The notes beneath the pieces were generated by a model, which was given only the letters and a program-made list of their open reading frames with translations, searched no databases and was not told the DNA's origin. A program made the position numbers and the translations under genes. This document shows positions 1 to 9,450 of a stretch of 64,000 nucleotides of DNA, one piece after another. Position 1 is the stretch's first letter, and each line of letters starts with the position of its first letter. Origin of the DNA: Dysgonomonas sp. BGC7. Lineage in GTDB: Bacteria; Bacteroidota; Bacteroidia; Bacteroidales; Dysgonomonadaceae. The stretch lies in the NCBI RefSeq assembly GCF_001261735.1, contig NZ_CVRP01000010.1, positions 186,001 through 250,000 of the forward strand. The letters are read 5' to 3'.

Positions 1-148
1 TAAATTTAGTATGACTTGCAGCGAAAATTATCCGGCACAAACACTATCTCAACTACCGATTCACTTTAACAATTAACTGTATAAAGATAAGGATTCACCA
101 CCTTATACATCTATTTAATATATGATTTTTCTTTGAGTCTTTATTTTC

Positions 149-1615
149 TTAAAATTTCTTCAAGGATTCTCCCGAAAAATCCTCTTTGGAAGATGCTTTT
201 GATACGGTTGCTGAATAAAGTTTATTGTATCCCCGTTCGTTATCCCAAATACCCTCATTTGCCAACTGTATGCTATACTCAGGACGAGAGGCAATCGTTG
301 GTTTCGGATCGGGCAAATTCAAGAATATATCATAATCTCCTGTTGGCATAGATTCGGGTAATGCAAACTTCGATTTGATGGAAACTTTATCTCCGGAAAA
401 CCAAAATCGGGGATCATCTTTTAGTTTTATTTTATATTTATTGCTCTTATCATTTTTAGCAACAAATATTATTTCTACATCCCGAGGATTGAAGGGAGCA
501 GCCCAACCTATATTCTGCAACTGTAAATCAATTTCGAACGGATTACCGATTTGTCCTGTTTTAGAAAACACACCTTCGGTAAGAACAAAACGATAACCCA
601 GCCTCTTTTTTATTTCGTCCATACAGTATTCTTGTCCCCATTGACCTATAACCGCCGGATGATAGTCAGTATTAATATAAGACCAGTGATATTTAGCAAG
701 ATCTACAACAGCATTATCACATGTAGAATATGTCGACTTAGCACAAGTTTCTCCACCCATAGCAACATATTTAGATTCCCACTCCCAGTATTTCCGATAG
801 TTACGATTCCCTCCAAATGTACCTCTATCGTCGGAATCGGCAAGGAAGCAATCATTGTGAAAAGAAACTCTCGATATATCAGATTCATTATATGCTTTCT
901 GACGAGTGATAGTATCTGTATATGCCAGTCCCATAGTAAATAATTTGGCAGCAGGATATCGTACCGAAACCATTCGTTCTTTAGGTAATGCTTTTAAGAG
1001 AGCATCTAATACCTGACGTCTGGGAGCATACTCTTCAATGTTTTGCGACGGCTGATAGTTATAGTTATCAGTATAGTACCATTCGCCCCATACACCTACA
1101 AATCCGGCTTCGAGTACGCATATTACATCCGAAAATTCTTCCAGTATTGGTTTTAGTTGTCCAATATGTTGTTCTGTAAGATTCCAAGGAGCATCCCACG
1201 GCTTCTGCGACTCGGAATGCGTATACGCAAACCGCAATACAGACTTAGATCCCCCTTCGCGAAGTGCAAGCATATTGGTTCTGATGCGTTGCAAATAATC
1301 TGCCGAAATAAGTTTGTCTCTAAAATCCATCATATAGTAAATGGTTAATATAAGGCTTACTCCCTGATCTCTATAGCCTTTTACAAACTGAGCAGTCAAT
1401 GCGTTAGTGTCGTCTGTCGCATATTGGCGGTGAGTATAAAACCCTCTCTCGGGATTGACGATTACTTTATCTGATTGGGTATATTCGATTTTCTCATATT
1501 TTTCTGTTGGTTGTGGTGCCGGCGGATCAATCTCATCTTGTTTGTCGCTTTTGCTACAAGCTGCCAAAAGAAGGGTTGGTATAATGACAAGGAATAATAG
1601 GGAAATTTTTCTCAT
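149..1615 (-). CDS. DUF4874/DUF4832-type lipoprotein, putative glycoside hydrolase fold
   Basis: The 488-residue product has a lipoprotein signal (lipobox LLAAC, Cys20) and is probably surface or periplasmic. The N-terminal half (NPERGFYTH, then a barrel-like region with VCVLEAGFVGVWGEWYYTDN) resembles the DUF4874 domain; the C-terminal part, after YRFVLTEG, is a beta-sandwich like DUF4832. These domains are known from Bacteroidota PULs and look like a TIM barrel plus accessory domain, but I know of no established activity. It is the last gene of the ten-gene leftward operon, 137 bp after the PKD lipoprotein with a strong hairpin in between. The position suggests initial attack on, or binding of, the glycan. 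The domain assignment is from memory of the motifs; the glycosidase role is inference. Confidence 0.7.
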   Translation of the reverse strand: MRKISLLFLVIIPTLLLAACSKSDKQDEIDPPAPQPTEKYEKIEYTQSDKVIVNPERGFYTHRQYATDDTNALTAQFVKGYRDQGVSLILTIYYMMDFRDKLISADYLQRIRTNMLALREGGSKSVLRFAYTHSESQKPWDAPWNLTEQHIGQLKPILEEFSDVICVLEAGFVGVWGEWYYTDNYNYQPSQNIEEYAPRRQVLDALLKALPKERMVSVRYPAAKLFTMGLAYTDTITRQKAYNESDISRVSFHNDCFLADSDDRGTFGGNRNYRKYWEWESKYVAMGGETCAKSTYSTCDNAVVDLAKYHWSYINTDYHPAVIGQWGQEYCMDEIKKRLGYRFVLTEGVFSKTGQIGNPFEIDLQLQNIGWAAPFNPRDVEIIFVAKNDKSNKYKIKLKDDPRFWFSGDKVSIKSKFALPESMPTGDYDIFLNLPDPKPTIASRPEYSIQLANEGIWDNERGYNKLYSATVSKASSKEDFSGESLKKF

Positions 1616-1667
1616 TTTCTATAGATTTTAAGTTTACAGGTTATTTTATATATATAAGTAAAATAAG

Positions 1668-1733
1668 ATATATTCCCGGATATAGTTTGTATTCTTAGAG
1701 AGAACCCTTCAACACAAACTATTCCGGGATATT
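1668..1733 (-). other. intra-operon hairpin between PKD lipoprotein and DUF4874 gene
   Basis: Arms at about 1668-1690 and 1713-1733 pair over some 18 bp (core CCCGGA / TCCGGG, flanked by TAGTTTGT / ACAAACTA) with a loop of about 22 nt. No long T-run follows in the leftward direction, so it is not a clean intrinsic terminator. It may stabilise or partially terminate the upstream susCD part of the transcript, which would lower expression of the last gene. Confidence 0.55.
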
Positions 1734-1752
1734 TTAATTGCTCTGAATTTTA

Positions 1753-2697
1753 TTATTGCAGCTTAACCACTAACGATTTGTTTTTGTCTCCTGCTGATGG
1801 TACTGTAGGCAGACCACCCGATGTAGACCATGCATCGCCAGGAAGGCCGGAATGTCCTACAGATATCCATACTTCTTTTTTCAGATTTGGAATCATTTCT
1901 CTGATAATTTGTCCTTCAAATTCGATAATAGTTCCTTCAACTGTTTTCATCTCCGAAATAGTAAACAACCCTGATCCTTCCGGAACCAGATCCGGTTCTA
2001 ACCAGCCCCATCCGCCGCCTTTGCTCTCATCGTAACGTGCCAATCTCATATCATACTTGTCGGCATAAAAACCTTGCATCAAATATTCTGCATTCAGTTT
2101 ATCCCACATCCAGCCGTTATATCCGTTTTCTTCCGCACCATCTATATTAATATACATATCCATAGCATTGGCATTGGCTGCATCCATCTTCACATACATA
2201 AATATATAAGTATCGTTGGCACACATCTTTATTTCTTTAAGAGATTTCAGTTCTGTTACTGCTGGATCGAGTGTAGCAACAGCCAGTCTGCTTTCGGGTA
2301 CTTCAGCCCAGTCTGCAAAGTTTCCATCAATTTTGATTTCTACTTTCACACCCGGATCAGGGCCGGTACCGCCATCAAAGTCTATTGTTTCTTTCTTTGA
2401 ACTGGTCTTTCCATTTTCACCTGTCACTGTCAACTCTGCAGTATACGTTCCTTTACTCTTGTAAGTATGTGAAGGATTTTGCTCGGTAGATGTTTCTCCG
2501 TCTCCAAAATTCCAAAAGTAGCTTTTTACATTCTGCGATTTGTCTGTAAATATAACATTCAGTTCACTTATTGTATAAGAGAAATCGGCAGAAGGAAGAT
2601 TGAGCGTTATTTTTCTTGGTTCGTCGTCTTCGCAAGCATAGGAAAATAATACTATTGCGATGGCGAACATTAATTTGACTAATAGATTCTTTTTCAT
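1753..2697 (-). CDS. PKD-domain lipoprotein with C-terminal carbohydrate-binding-like domain
   Basis: A 314-residue product with a lipobox ending at about Cys22 (SYAC). Residues about 35-105 form a PKD domain, shown by the pattern FTDKSQNVKSYFWNFGDGE and the following SHTY. From about 118 (IKIDGNFADWAEVPES) to the end runs a beta-rich domain of the DOMON/CBM9-like type often seen in secreted glycan-binding proteins. The gene lies 12 bp after susD, in the position where Bacteroidota PULs encode surface glycan-binding proteins (SusE/SusF-like). I infer an outer-membrane lipoprotein that helps bind the substrate. No catalytic motif was seen. Confidence 0.75.
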   Translation of the reverse strand: MKKNLLVKLMFAIAIVLFSYACEDDEPRKITLNLPSADFSYTISELNVIFTDKSQNVKSYFWNFGDGETSTEQNPSHTYKSKGTYTAELTVTGENGKTSSKKETIDFDGGTGPDPGVKVEIKIDGNFADWAEVPESRLAVATLDPAVTELKSLKEIKMCANDTYIFMYVKMDAANANAMDMYINIDGAEENGYNGWMWDKLNAEYLMQGFYADKYDMRLARYDESKGGGWGWLEPDLVPEGSGLFTISEMKTVEGTIIEFEGQIIREMIPNLKKEVWISVGHSGLPGDAWSTSGGLPTVPSAGDKNKSLVVKLQ

Positions 2698-2709
2698 AAT
2701 TGTATATTT

Positions 2710-4377
2710 TTAAGGATTTTGTGGAATTCCACTTACTGAAATTTCATCTTGAGGTATAAGGTATTGTATTTTATTGTTGGTATATTCTATTGTTTCCCAC
2801 GGCTGTGCACCGGAGTATCTCCTATCGAGACTTCTCTTGTTGCGATATACATCGAATGCACGATGCCCTTCGAATGATAGTTCGAGGCGACGCTCATCTA
2901 AAACAATATCCAACACATTCGTATAACCTAACATATTTGTTTTACTAAAAAGCTCATTTCCTGACAAACCGGCTCTTTTGCGTATAACATTTACATCATC
3001 CAATGCTTTATCTGTTTCTCCTTCTTTTGCATAAGCTTCTGCCCTATTCAGTATTACTTCCGCCCAGCGTAGCATAACCGGAGAACTCAACATTGGATCT
3101 CCACCCTGATATGAGAATTTAGTTACATAATATTTAGGCCACCCATAACGGTCATACATTTGCAAGGTTACCCTTGCACGATGCTTCTCTCCCTTATAGC
3201 TTATATAATTGAGCGGATAGCCGTTAATCATTTCCGTTTCTACATATATTTTAGTTCCTGCATCTGTAAAGAAATATTTATTATTGTCGGTATCGAGTGA
3301 AACCTCACGCACATCGTTTTCATAGAAATCATCATCATTGGCTATTGCCCACCTAACGACATGCTTATCTGTGGAAGAGTATTGCGGTTTTACAAATTGA
3401 TTGCGAACATCTGCGGAATATCGCCCGTACAAATCATTCAATGGGTCTGATGAGTATATTTCGCCCCAGCCTACTCCGTCAGTCAGGTACATCGAGGCAA
3501 GAGAAGAAGCCCCTCTGGATTCTCTTTCGGTGTGAGCAACTGCCCATAGTGTTTCAGAAGATTCAAGGGCTCTTGCAAAATAGGTAGGGAATGTCGCTGT
3601 AGGTTCTAATTTCGACTCAGGAGTGGCACCGGCCAGCATATCGTTTGCCAGTTTTATTACTTCATCGTTCTTATCCATATACAGATAGACTCTGGTAAGT
3701 AAGCCCTGAGCAGCCTCTTTAGAAACATATCCGGCATTACCTCTTCTTGTTCCTTTCTCCATAAGGCGAATTGCATTCTTAAGATCATCTACAATCTGAT
3801 CATATACCACGCCTACAGTAGAACGCTGTGTAGTGCTTACATTTGCACTTGTGCGAAGTATTATTCCCATATTGTCTCTGCCCAATACATAAGGTTTAGA
3901 CCATAGAGTAGAGAGTTGAAAATGAACCAATGCTCTTAAGAAATAGTTTTCTCCTTTTATATGATCTATTTCTGCATCAACCCCATCATTTACAGTTTCT
4001 ATTACAGAATTTGCCCCGTTTATAATTTTATATCCACACCACCACAGGTATGTTATATTACGAAGTTCTGCACTTCTTTTATATGTTAGAGCCTCATATA
4101 GCGGATCGCTCGTACGACCTGCAAGACAAACATTATCTCCTATAAATTCTGCCATCTGAAAATAGTGGCGAACATAAGTGCTGCCTGAATATGAAACTCC
4201 TCTGTACTCTAATTGCTCTTTAAACATGGCATAGTTACCATTTGTAGCATAAAGTGCTCCAGAAGGATCTTTCTCAAGACCTTCCGATGTTATTTTATCG
4301 TTTGGAAAATAGTCTAAATCACAAGATGTGAGTATAAACAGCCCTGCGAATACTATTGTAAAAAATATCTTTTTCAT
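2710..4377 (-). CDS. SusD/RagB family nutrient-binding outer membrane lipoprotein
   Basis: A 555-residue product with a lipobox (LTSC, Cys19). It has the SusD-like helical TPR scaffold: NYFLRALVHFQL near residue 145, ARALESSETLWAV, and the C-terminal RAEAYAKEGETDKALDDVNVIRKRAGL followed by ERRLELSFEGHRAFDVYR, all typical of RagB/SusD proteins. It captures oligosaccharide at the cell surface and forms the lid on its partner SusC, encoded 15 bp upstream in the same operon. Length and start are normal for the family. The specific ligand cannot be read from the sequence; the operon suggests an alpha-linked galacto- or galactosamine-containing glycan. Confidence 0.95.
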   Translation of the reverse strand: MKKIFFTIVFAGLFILTSCDLDYFPNDKITSEGLEKDPSGALYATNGNYAMFKEQLEYRGVSYSGSTYVRHYFQMAEFIGDNVCLAGRTSDPLYEALTYKRSAELRNITYLWWCGYKIINGANSVIETVNDGVDAEIDHIKGENYFLRALVHFQLSTLWSKPYVLGRDNMGIILRTSANVSTTQRSTVGVVYDQIVDDLKNAIRLMEKGTRRGNAGYVSKEAAQGLLTRVYLYMDKNDEVIKLANDMLAGATPESKLEPTATFPTYFARALESSETLWAVAHTERESRGASSLASMYLTDGVGWGEIYSSDPLNDLYGRYSADVRNQFVKPQYSSTDKHVVRWAIANDDDFYENDVREVSLDTDNNKYFFTDAGTKIYVETEMINGYPLNYISYKGEKHRARVTLQMYDRYGWPKYYVTKFSYQGGDPMLSSPVMLRWAEVILNRAEAYAKEGETDKALDDVNVIRKRAGLSGNELFSKTNMLGYTNVLDIVLDERRLELSFEGHRAFDVYRNKRSLDRRYSGAQPWETIEYTNNKIQYLIPQDEISVSGIPQNP

Positions 4378-4392
4378 AGTTTCTCTCTTTTT

Positions 4393-7380
4393 TTAAAATC
4401 GAATATCAATACCAATTAAGAATTGTCTGCTGATAGGATAGCTGTAATTATATACTCCCGCCAAAGACCATGTAGTACTCTTGAGGCTTACTTCAGGATC
4501 CATTCCTGAAAAGTTGGTGAAAGTAAACAGATTATCTCCTGATACGTAAACCTTACAGGCTTTCATCTTTACCACATCCAGCCATCTTTGAGGAAGGTCG
4601 TATGAAAGAGTAATGTTTCTTATGCGTAAGAAACTGCCGTCTTCGAGATAACGGGACGATGTCTTGTTAGAATTCTTATTACCGTTCATTGCTAATTTGG
4701 GATGAGTAGCTATATCTCCCGGTTCAGTCCAACGATTCCAGCCGCTTTTCAATTTCATCATATTATATCCCAAATACGCTCCGTCAGAATCATATTGCTC
4801 GCGGGATGTATTATAAATATCACTTCCATAAACAAAATTTGCTGTCATATGTAGTCCCACTCCTTTATATTTCAATGTATTGGTAAAACCTCCGCTAAAT
4901 TTAGGAGTAGCTTTACCCACTACCTGCAAATCTGCTTGTGCATAATCACTAGTAGCCTCTTTTCCTATTACGTTCCCATTTGCATCCTTAATTAGCTTTT
5001 CCCACAAAGGATCTCCGTTTTCGTAATCTACTCCGAGCCATTTAGGCATGTACCAACTATATATATCCTGTCCTTCTTTTACTTGTTGATAAATGCTACT
5101 GCTACCCGACACTTGTATAAAAGGATTATGATCGGGAAGTGATACTACTTTGTTTTTATTAAATCCTATATTGAAGGTTGTATTCCAAAGAAAGTCTTTA
5201 GTTTTGATATTATCCGAACTTATTTGAACCTCTAGTCCCTGATTGCGAACACTACCTGCATTTTCTGTTCTGTCAAAGAAACCTGTACTAGGCGATTTAG
5301 GCACAGCCAATAGAAGGTCTTTGTTTTCTATATTATATAAGTCAAAATTTAGATGGAAACGATTCAGAAAACTAATATCGAAACCTAAACCTGTCATATG
5401 CGCACTTTCCCATGTTAACTGAGGGTTTGCTAATCTCTCAGGATATGCTCCCACTAGATTTTGATAAGATGAGTTCAGGTCATAAGTAGCCAGCGATCGA
5501 AAAGATCCTATACTTGAATTACCTGTTACCCCATAGCTGGCTCTCAGTTTCAGAAAAGAGATATACTTCAAATTCTTCAAGAACTCTTCATTAGAAATGA
5601 GCCATGAACCGGCTACAGAAGGGAAATAACCTGTACGGTTTTCTTTACCAAATGTAGATGAAGCATCGGCTCTAATAGAAGCTGTCAGGAAATATCTATC
5701 CAGAAAATTATATTGAGCCTGAGAGAAAAGAGACCATCCTCCTCCATCATACGAATAACCATCTATTTTATGTGGAGTGGCTGCCCCCAAGGCATCTATA
5801 CCATTAGGCATACCTGTACCCGATGTACTTGTATATTCATTGTTGTGCGTTCCGTATTCCCAACCTATAAGTCCGCTCAAGCTATGTTTGCCAAATGTAT
5901 GATTCGCTTTCAAGAGGTTAGATGTATTCCACGAAGCTGACTCACCTATATTTTGCAGTAGATATCCGTTAGAGAATTCAGGATCGTATGTTCTGGGATC
6001 GACATATCTGGTATACTTATATCCTCCGGTCGAAAAACGATTGGAAGTGGTAAACATTAACCAGTCCAAGATGTTCCAGTTGATCTGAAAATCAGCAACT
6101 AATTCTTTCGACTTATTTTTCGCATAATTATACTCTTCGCTGTGTAAGAAATTGCGTTTGTCCTGTGTATACCATTTCTCTCCATTATCGGGGCGGATAT
6201 CACTATCTATTTTGATAATATTCCCCTCTGCATCGTATGGTATATCCCAAGGTATGTTACTATATCCACCTTCGGAAGTCATGTAGCTAGAGGCTTCTCT
6301 GTTTTTAGACTGAGAATAATTAACACGGATACTCATATCCACATTACTAGCCAGCTTTGTATTCAGATTCAATCGGGAAGATATCTTATCGAAGTTGGTA
6401 TTTATAAGAGTACCGTCTTCTTTGTAATAATCGACGCTCGCAAAATAGTTCATCTTGTCGGAGCTACCGGATGCAGAAATATAATAATTCTGTAAATATC
6501 CTGTATCGAAAGCAGCATCTAGCCAATCGAAATTACGACTGCGCAATACTTCGGGGCGTTGAAGCGGAAATAATGTGGGGCTGAATATCTGCTTGTGCGT
6601 ATCGTAGAGTTCAGCTCCTGACATCATTTTGTAATTACCTTGTAAAGCTTTTTTCTGACCATAAGTGGCTTTCAGATTTATCTGTGTCGGTTGGTTTCGG
6701 GCAGCCTGCTTTGTAGTAACAATAATAACACCTCCTGCGGCAGCAGATCCATACAGTGCAGTAGCTCCGGCATCTTTGAGTACAGTTATGGTTTCAACAT
6801 CATTCGGGTTGAACGAGCCGTAAGGAATACCATCTACAACATATAAAGGATCGGCCTGAGCAGTGATAGAACCTGTACCTCTAATGCGAATTTCAGCAGC
6901 AGCTCCGGGCTGCCCCGATGCATTAGAAATCATAACTCCGGCCGCTTTTCCTTGTAGCATATTCCCTATATCGGATGTAGTAACATCGTTAAGTTCATCT
7001 GCTTTTAGTGTCACCAAAGAACTTGACAACTCAGATTTCTTCTGACTGGAATATCCCATGACAACAACTTCTTCGAAAGTGTTCTCTTGGCCAATAAGTT
7101 CAATATTGATATTAGTACGATTTCTGACTGATTCTTCTTTAGGATTGTACCCTATATAAGAGAATGTCAGCACATCGTCAGGTTTTACTACGATAGAGTA
7201 TTTTCCGTCAATGTCGGTTATTACACCTTGTGTAGCACCTTTGACTTTAATACTTACGCCGATTAGCGGCTCCTTGTCTTCGCTCGAGGTCACAGTGCCC
7301 TGTACCTGAATGCTCTGGGCATAGACTACAGAAGTAGTTACTAATGCCAAACAGAGAAAAATGAGTCTAATGTAATTCAT
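4393..7380 (-). CDS. SusC/RagA family TonB-dependent outer membrane transporter
   Basis: A 995-residue product with a signal peptide ending near AYAQ (residue 22), then a CarboxypepD-regulatory-like domain (VQGTVTSSEDKEPLIGVSIKVKGA), a TonB-box-like stretch around EEVVVMGYSSQKK, a plug domain (LQGKAAGVMISNASGQPG, DPLYVVDGIPYG) and a beta-barrel ending in an aromatic residue (IDIRF). It imports oligosaccharides through the outer membrane using TonB energy, in complex with the downstream SusD protein. It lies 36 bp after the GH36-like gene, so the glycosidase and transporter are co-transcribed. No anti-sigma/sigma pair is encoded; regulation appears to depend on the DeoR-family protein. Confidence 0.95.
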   Translation of the reverse strand: MNYIRLIFLCLALVTTSVVYAQSIQVQGTVTSSEDKEPLIGVSIKVKGATQGVITDIDGKYSIVVKPDDVLTFSYIGYNPKEESVRNRTNINIELIGQENTFEEVVVMGYSSQKKSELSSSLVTLKADELNDVTTSDIGNMLQGKAAGVMISNASGQPGAAAEIRIRGTGSITAQADPLYVVDGIPYGSFNPNDVETITVLKDAGATALYGSAAAGGVIIVTTKQAARNQPTQINLKATYGQKKALQGNYKMMSGAELYDTHKQIFSPTLFPLQRPEVLRSRNFDWLDAAFDTGYLQNYYISASGSSDKMNYFASVDYYKEDGTLINTNFDKISSRLNLNTKLASNVDMSIRVNYSQSKNREASSYMTSEGGYSNIPWDIPYDAEGNIIKIDSDIRPDNGEKWYTQDKRNFLHSEEYNYAKNKSKELVADFQINWNILDWLMFTTSNRFSTGGYKYTRYVDPRTYDPEFSNGYLLQNIGESASWNTSNLLKANHTFGKHSLSGLIGWEYGTHNNEYTSTSGTGMPNGIDALGAATPHKIDGYSYDGGGWSLFSQAQYNFLDRYFLTASIRADASSTFGKENRTGYFPSVAGSWLISNEEFLKNLKYISFLKLRASYGVTGNSSIGSFRSLATYDLNSSYQNLVGAYPERLANPQLTWESAHMTGLGFDISFLNRFHLNFDLYNIENKDLLLAVPKSPSTGFFDRTENAGSVRNQGLEVQISSDNIKTKDFLWNTTFNIGFNKNKVVSLPDHNPFIQVSGSSSIYQQVKEGQDIYSWYMPKWLGVDYENGDPLWEKLIKDANGNVIGKEATSDYAQADLQVVGKATPKFSGGFTNTLKYKGVGLHMTANFVYGSDIYNTSREQYDSDGAYLGYNMMKLKSGWNRWTEPGDIATHPKLAMNGNKNSNKTSSRYLEDGSFLRIRNITLSYDLPQRWLDVVKMKACKVYVSGDNLFTFTNFSGMDPEVSLKSTTWSLAGVYNYSYPISRQFLIGIDIRF

Positions 7381-7416
7381 AAGTAAGATAGATTTTTATT
7401 TATAATCAGTTATTTA

Positions 7417-9450
7417 TCAGTAAACCTCTATTAGATAACTTCCTTCGAACGAAGGAGTTATTACAGGATTACTCCCATCCAGTGTATATGTTTTCATGTC
7501 ATCGCCTGTATATTCGCATACTGTATATTTTTTGTTTTCCAAGCCTTTCAGAGTGATAGAACCACCATTCCATTTGTCAGCATAAAAGGCATAATAAAGT
7601 CTGTTATCTTTGCGTACTACATGCGTTTCGGGTTTATCGAAAGCCAGATCGTATAGATTTAAATATTCTCCTTTCGACAACATTTTTTCGTTGTAAATAC
7701 CAACCCATTTTTTATACAATTTTTCTTTTTCGGGTGTCAGTAGGTACGATGTTTTTACATTTGGGTTATCTTTCGGATATGTGAATTTTGATCCTACAAC
7801 AGCTCCAATACCTATTTGTGTAGGAAAATCATTTCCGTTATCACTCAATTCCACATGATCAGCATAGTATGCTATTTTGTCGAATATGGCTTTGTAGACT
7901 TTTCCTTTCAGTCTTATTTGCCAACTAGACAATGGGTCTGACGACACAGCTTGATTCATATATGGCATATTGAAAAAATTCATAGCGTCGCCGCAAGGAC
8001 AGTTTTGAACTACAGCATTGGGCTTGTATTTACGTGCTGTTTCAAAGATATTCTGATAGAAGCTAGGCAATAACTCTATGGCCTGTTCAGGATATTCAAG
8101 CTTACTTGCCGGATTATAGTCGGGAGGACAACAATTAAGGTGATGTCCGTCCAATTTGAGTCCATCGAAGTCCCATGTATCAATAAACCGTTTTACAAGA
8201 TCGGATGTATATTCTGCTGTAACAGGATTTACCGGAGATAGATAGTAGCTGTCCCACCATGTAATATACTGAGGTGTACCATCTTTTGTCAGCAACTGCA
8301 TTTCAGGTTTCTGTTTTAATATATTAGATTCAGGATCAGCTGCCAGCGGTGCCCACCAGAGTTTTGCTTTTAGTCCGTGCTGGTGTATAACATCGGCTAT
8401 GTGTCGCATATCTTTATCTCCACCGGGGAATCGGCTATTAGTTTCCCAATCGCCTTCACATATCTGAAAACCATCGTCAACATCAACCCACTTAAAACCA
8501 ATTTCTTTCACTTTTGGAAGAGTACCCAATATTTCATTTATTGTAAATGAGCGTTCATATCCCCATGCACACCAAACGGCTTCGAAGGCTTCATCTTCCG
8601 GCTCGGCAAACTTTATGCCCTGCGATTGCATATATTTCGAAAACTGTTTCAACGGATCGAAGAAGTCGCCCTTATGAACACTTATAAAAGAACTATAGGT
8701 CTGGAGGGTATCATTTTGCTTGAGAGTAACAGGATATTCATATTCGTAGTTAATACCTGTAGTAGCAAATTTTTCATATTTACCCATACTAACAGGTAGG
8801 CTAACCAATTTCAATGTTTTTTCAGTGAGACCTATTGCAAAACCTCCATCGCTTCTCCACAAGTCAGAAACCGGTATGCCCCCTCCATAATCGGAGTTGT
8901 TCATACCCATATAGTTTTTTTGATAGAATCCTTTGCCAACAGGCAATATCCAGTCTTTGCGTGCATTTGTCGAACTTGTTTGCAAAGACCATATTGTATC
9001 CGATGATATGGGGCTATCCATACGTAATTCATGGCTAACCCACGATGTAATTGTAGGTTCTTTAGTCCCTTTGTTTATATACTTGATATCGAATAATAAC
9101 ATTCCTTTGAGTGTGTCGCAAGCTGAAATTGTCATTACTTTCTCTATAACATATCCATCGTTACTGTAAATCCCTGATAATTTATACTCTATAGTATTTC
9201 CATTTTTGTGCTGAGAAGTATTAGACAGTCTAAAATCTTTAGCAGTAAACTCCCTTGCAACCAAATAATCGGCAGGAACAAATGTATTGTGATATATCTC
9301 TGTATTTTCGTTCAGAGATGCCAGTTTAATGTGCATCTTATGATCTACCATAAGAGAAATATCACCATTCTCTATTGTAACAGAATTGCTACAGGAAGAG
9401 AAGAGTATTAGTACTAATCCTAATAATACATACTGAATGTCTTTCATCAT
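7417..9450 (-). CDS. GH36-like (clan GH-D) alpha-galactosidase / alpha-N-acetylgalactosaminidase lipoprotein
   Basis: A 677-residue lipoprotein (FSSC, Cys20). Residues about 25-280 form a beta-sandwich domain like the GH36 N-terminal supersandwich, followed by a TIM barrel with WVDVDDGFQ (about 321-329), KLWWAP (363-368) and FDGLKLDGHH (428-437), and then SSDP (503-506). Asp434 in LKLDGH matches the GH36 nucleophile position and Asp505 the acid/base. The enzyme should remove alpha-galactosyl or alpha-N-acetylgalactosaminyl residues in the periplasm or at the surface. Its ATG overlaps the stop of the amidohydrolase gene (ATGA), so the two are translationally coupled; a second ATG follows directly (MMKD). 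The neighbouring tagatose-pathway genes favour a galactosamine or galactose substrate. Subfamily is uncertain. Confidence 0.75.
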   Translation of the reverse strand: MMKDIQYVLLGLVLILFSSCSNSVTIENGDISLMVDHKMHIKLASLNENTEIYHNTFVPADYLVAREFTAKDFRLSNTSQHKNGNTIEYKLSGIYSNDGYVIEKVMTISACDTLKGMLLFDIKYINKGTKEPTITSWVSHELRMDSPISSDTIWSLQTSSTNARKDWILPVGKGFYQKNYMGMNNSDYGGGIPVSDLWRSDGGFAIGLTEKTLKLVSLPVSMGKYEKFATTGINYEYEYPVTLKQNDTLQTYSSFISVHKGDFFDPLKQFSKYMQSQGIKFAEPEDEAFEAVWCAWGYERSFTINEILGTLPKVKEIGFKWVDVDDGFQICEGDWETNSRFPGGDKDMRHIADVIHQHGLKAKLWWAPLAADPESNILKQKPEMQLLTKDGTPQYITWWDSYYLSPVNPVTAEYTSDLVKRFIDTWDFDGLKLDGHHLNCCPPDYNPASKLEYPEQAIELLPSFYQNIFETARKYKPNAVVQNCPCGDAMNFFNMPYMNQAVSSDPLSSWQIRLKGKVYKAIFDKIAYYADHVELSDNGNDFPTQIGIGAVVGSKFTYPKDNPNVKTSYLLTPEKEKLYKKWVGIYNEKMLSKGEYLNLYDLAFDKPETHVVRKDNRLYYAFYADKWNGGSITLKGLENKKYTVCEYTGDDMKTYTLDGSNPVITPSFEGSYLIEVY

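Noticed and set aside
81-110. Small hairpin (ATAAGG / CCTTAT) after the first operon
   Set aside because: Six base pairs and no T-run in the leftward direction; insufficient for a terminator call.
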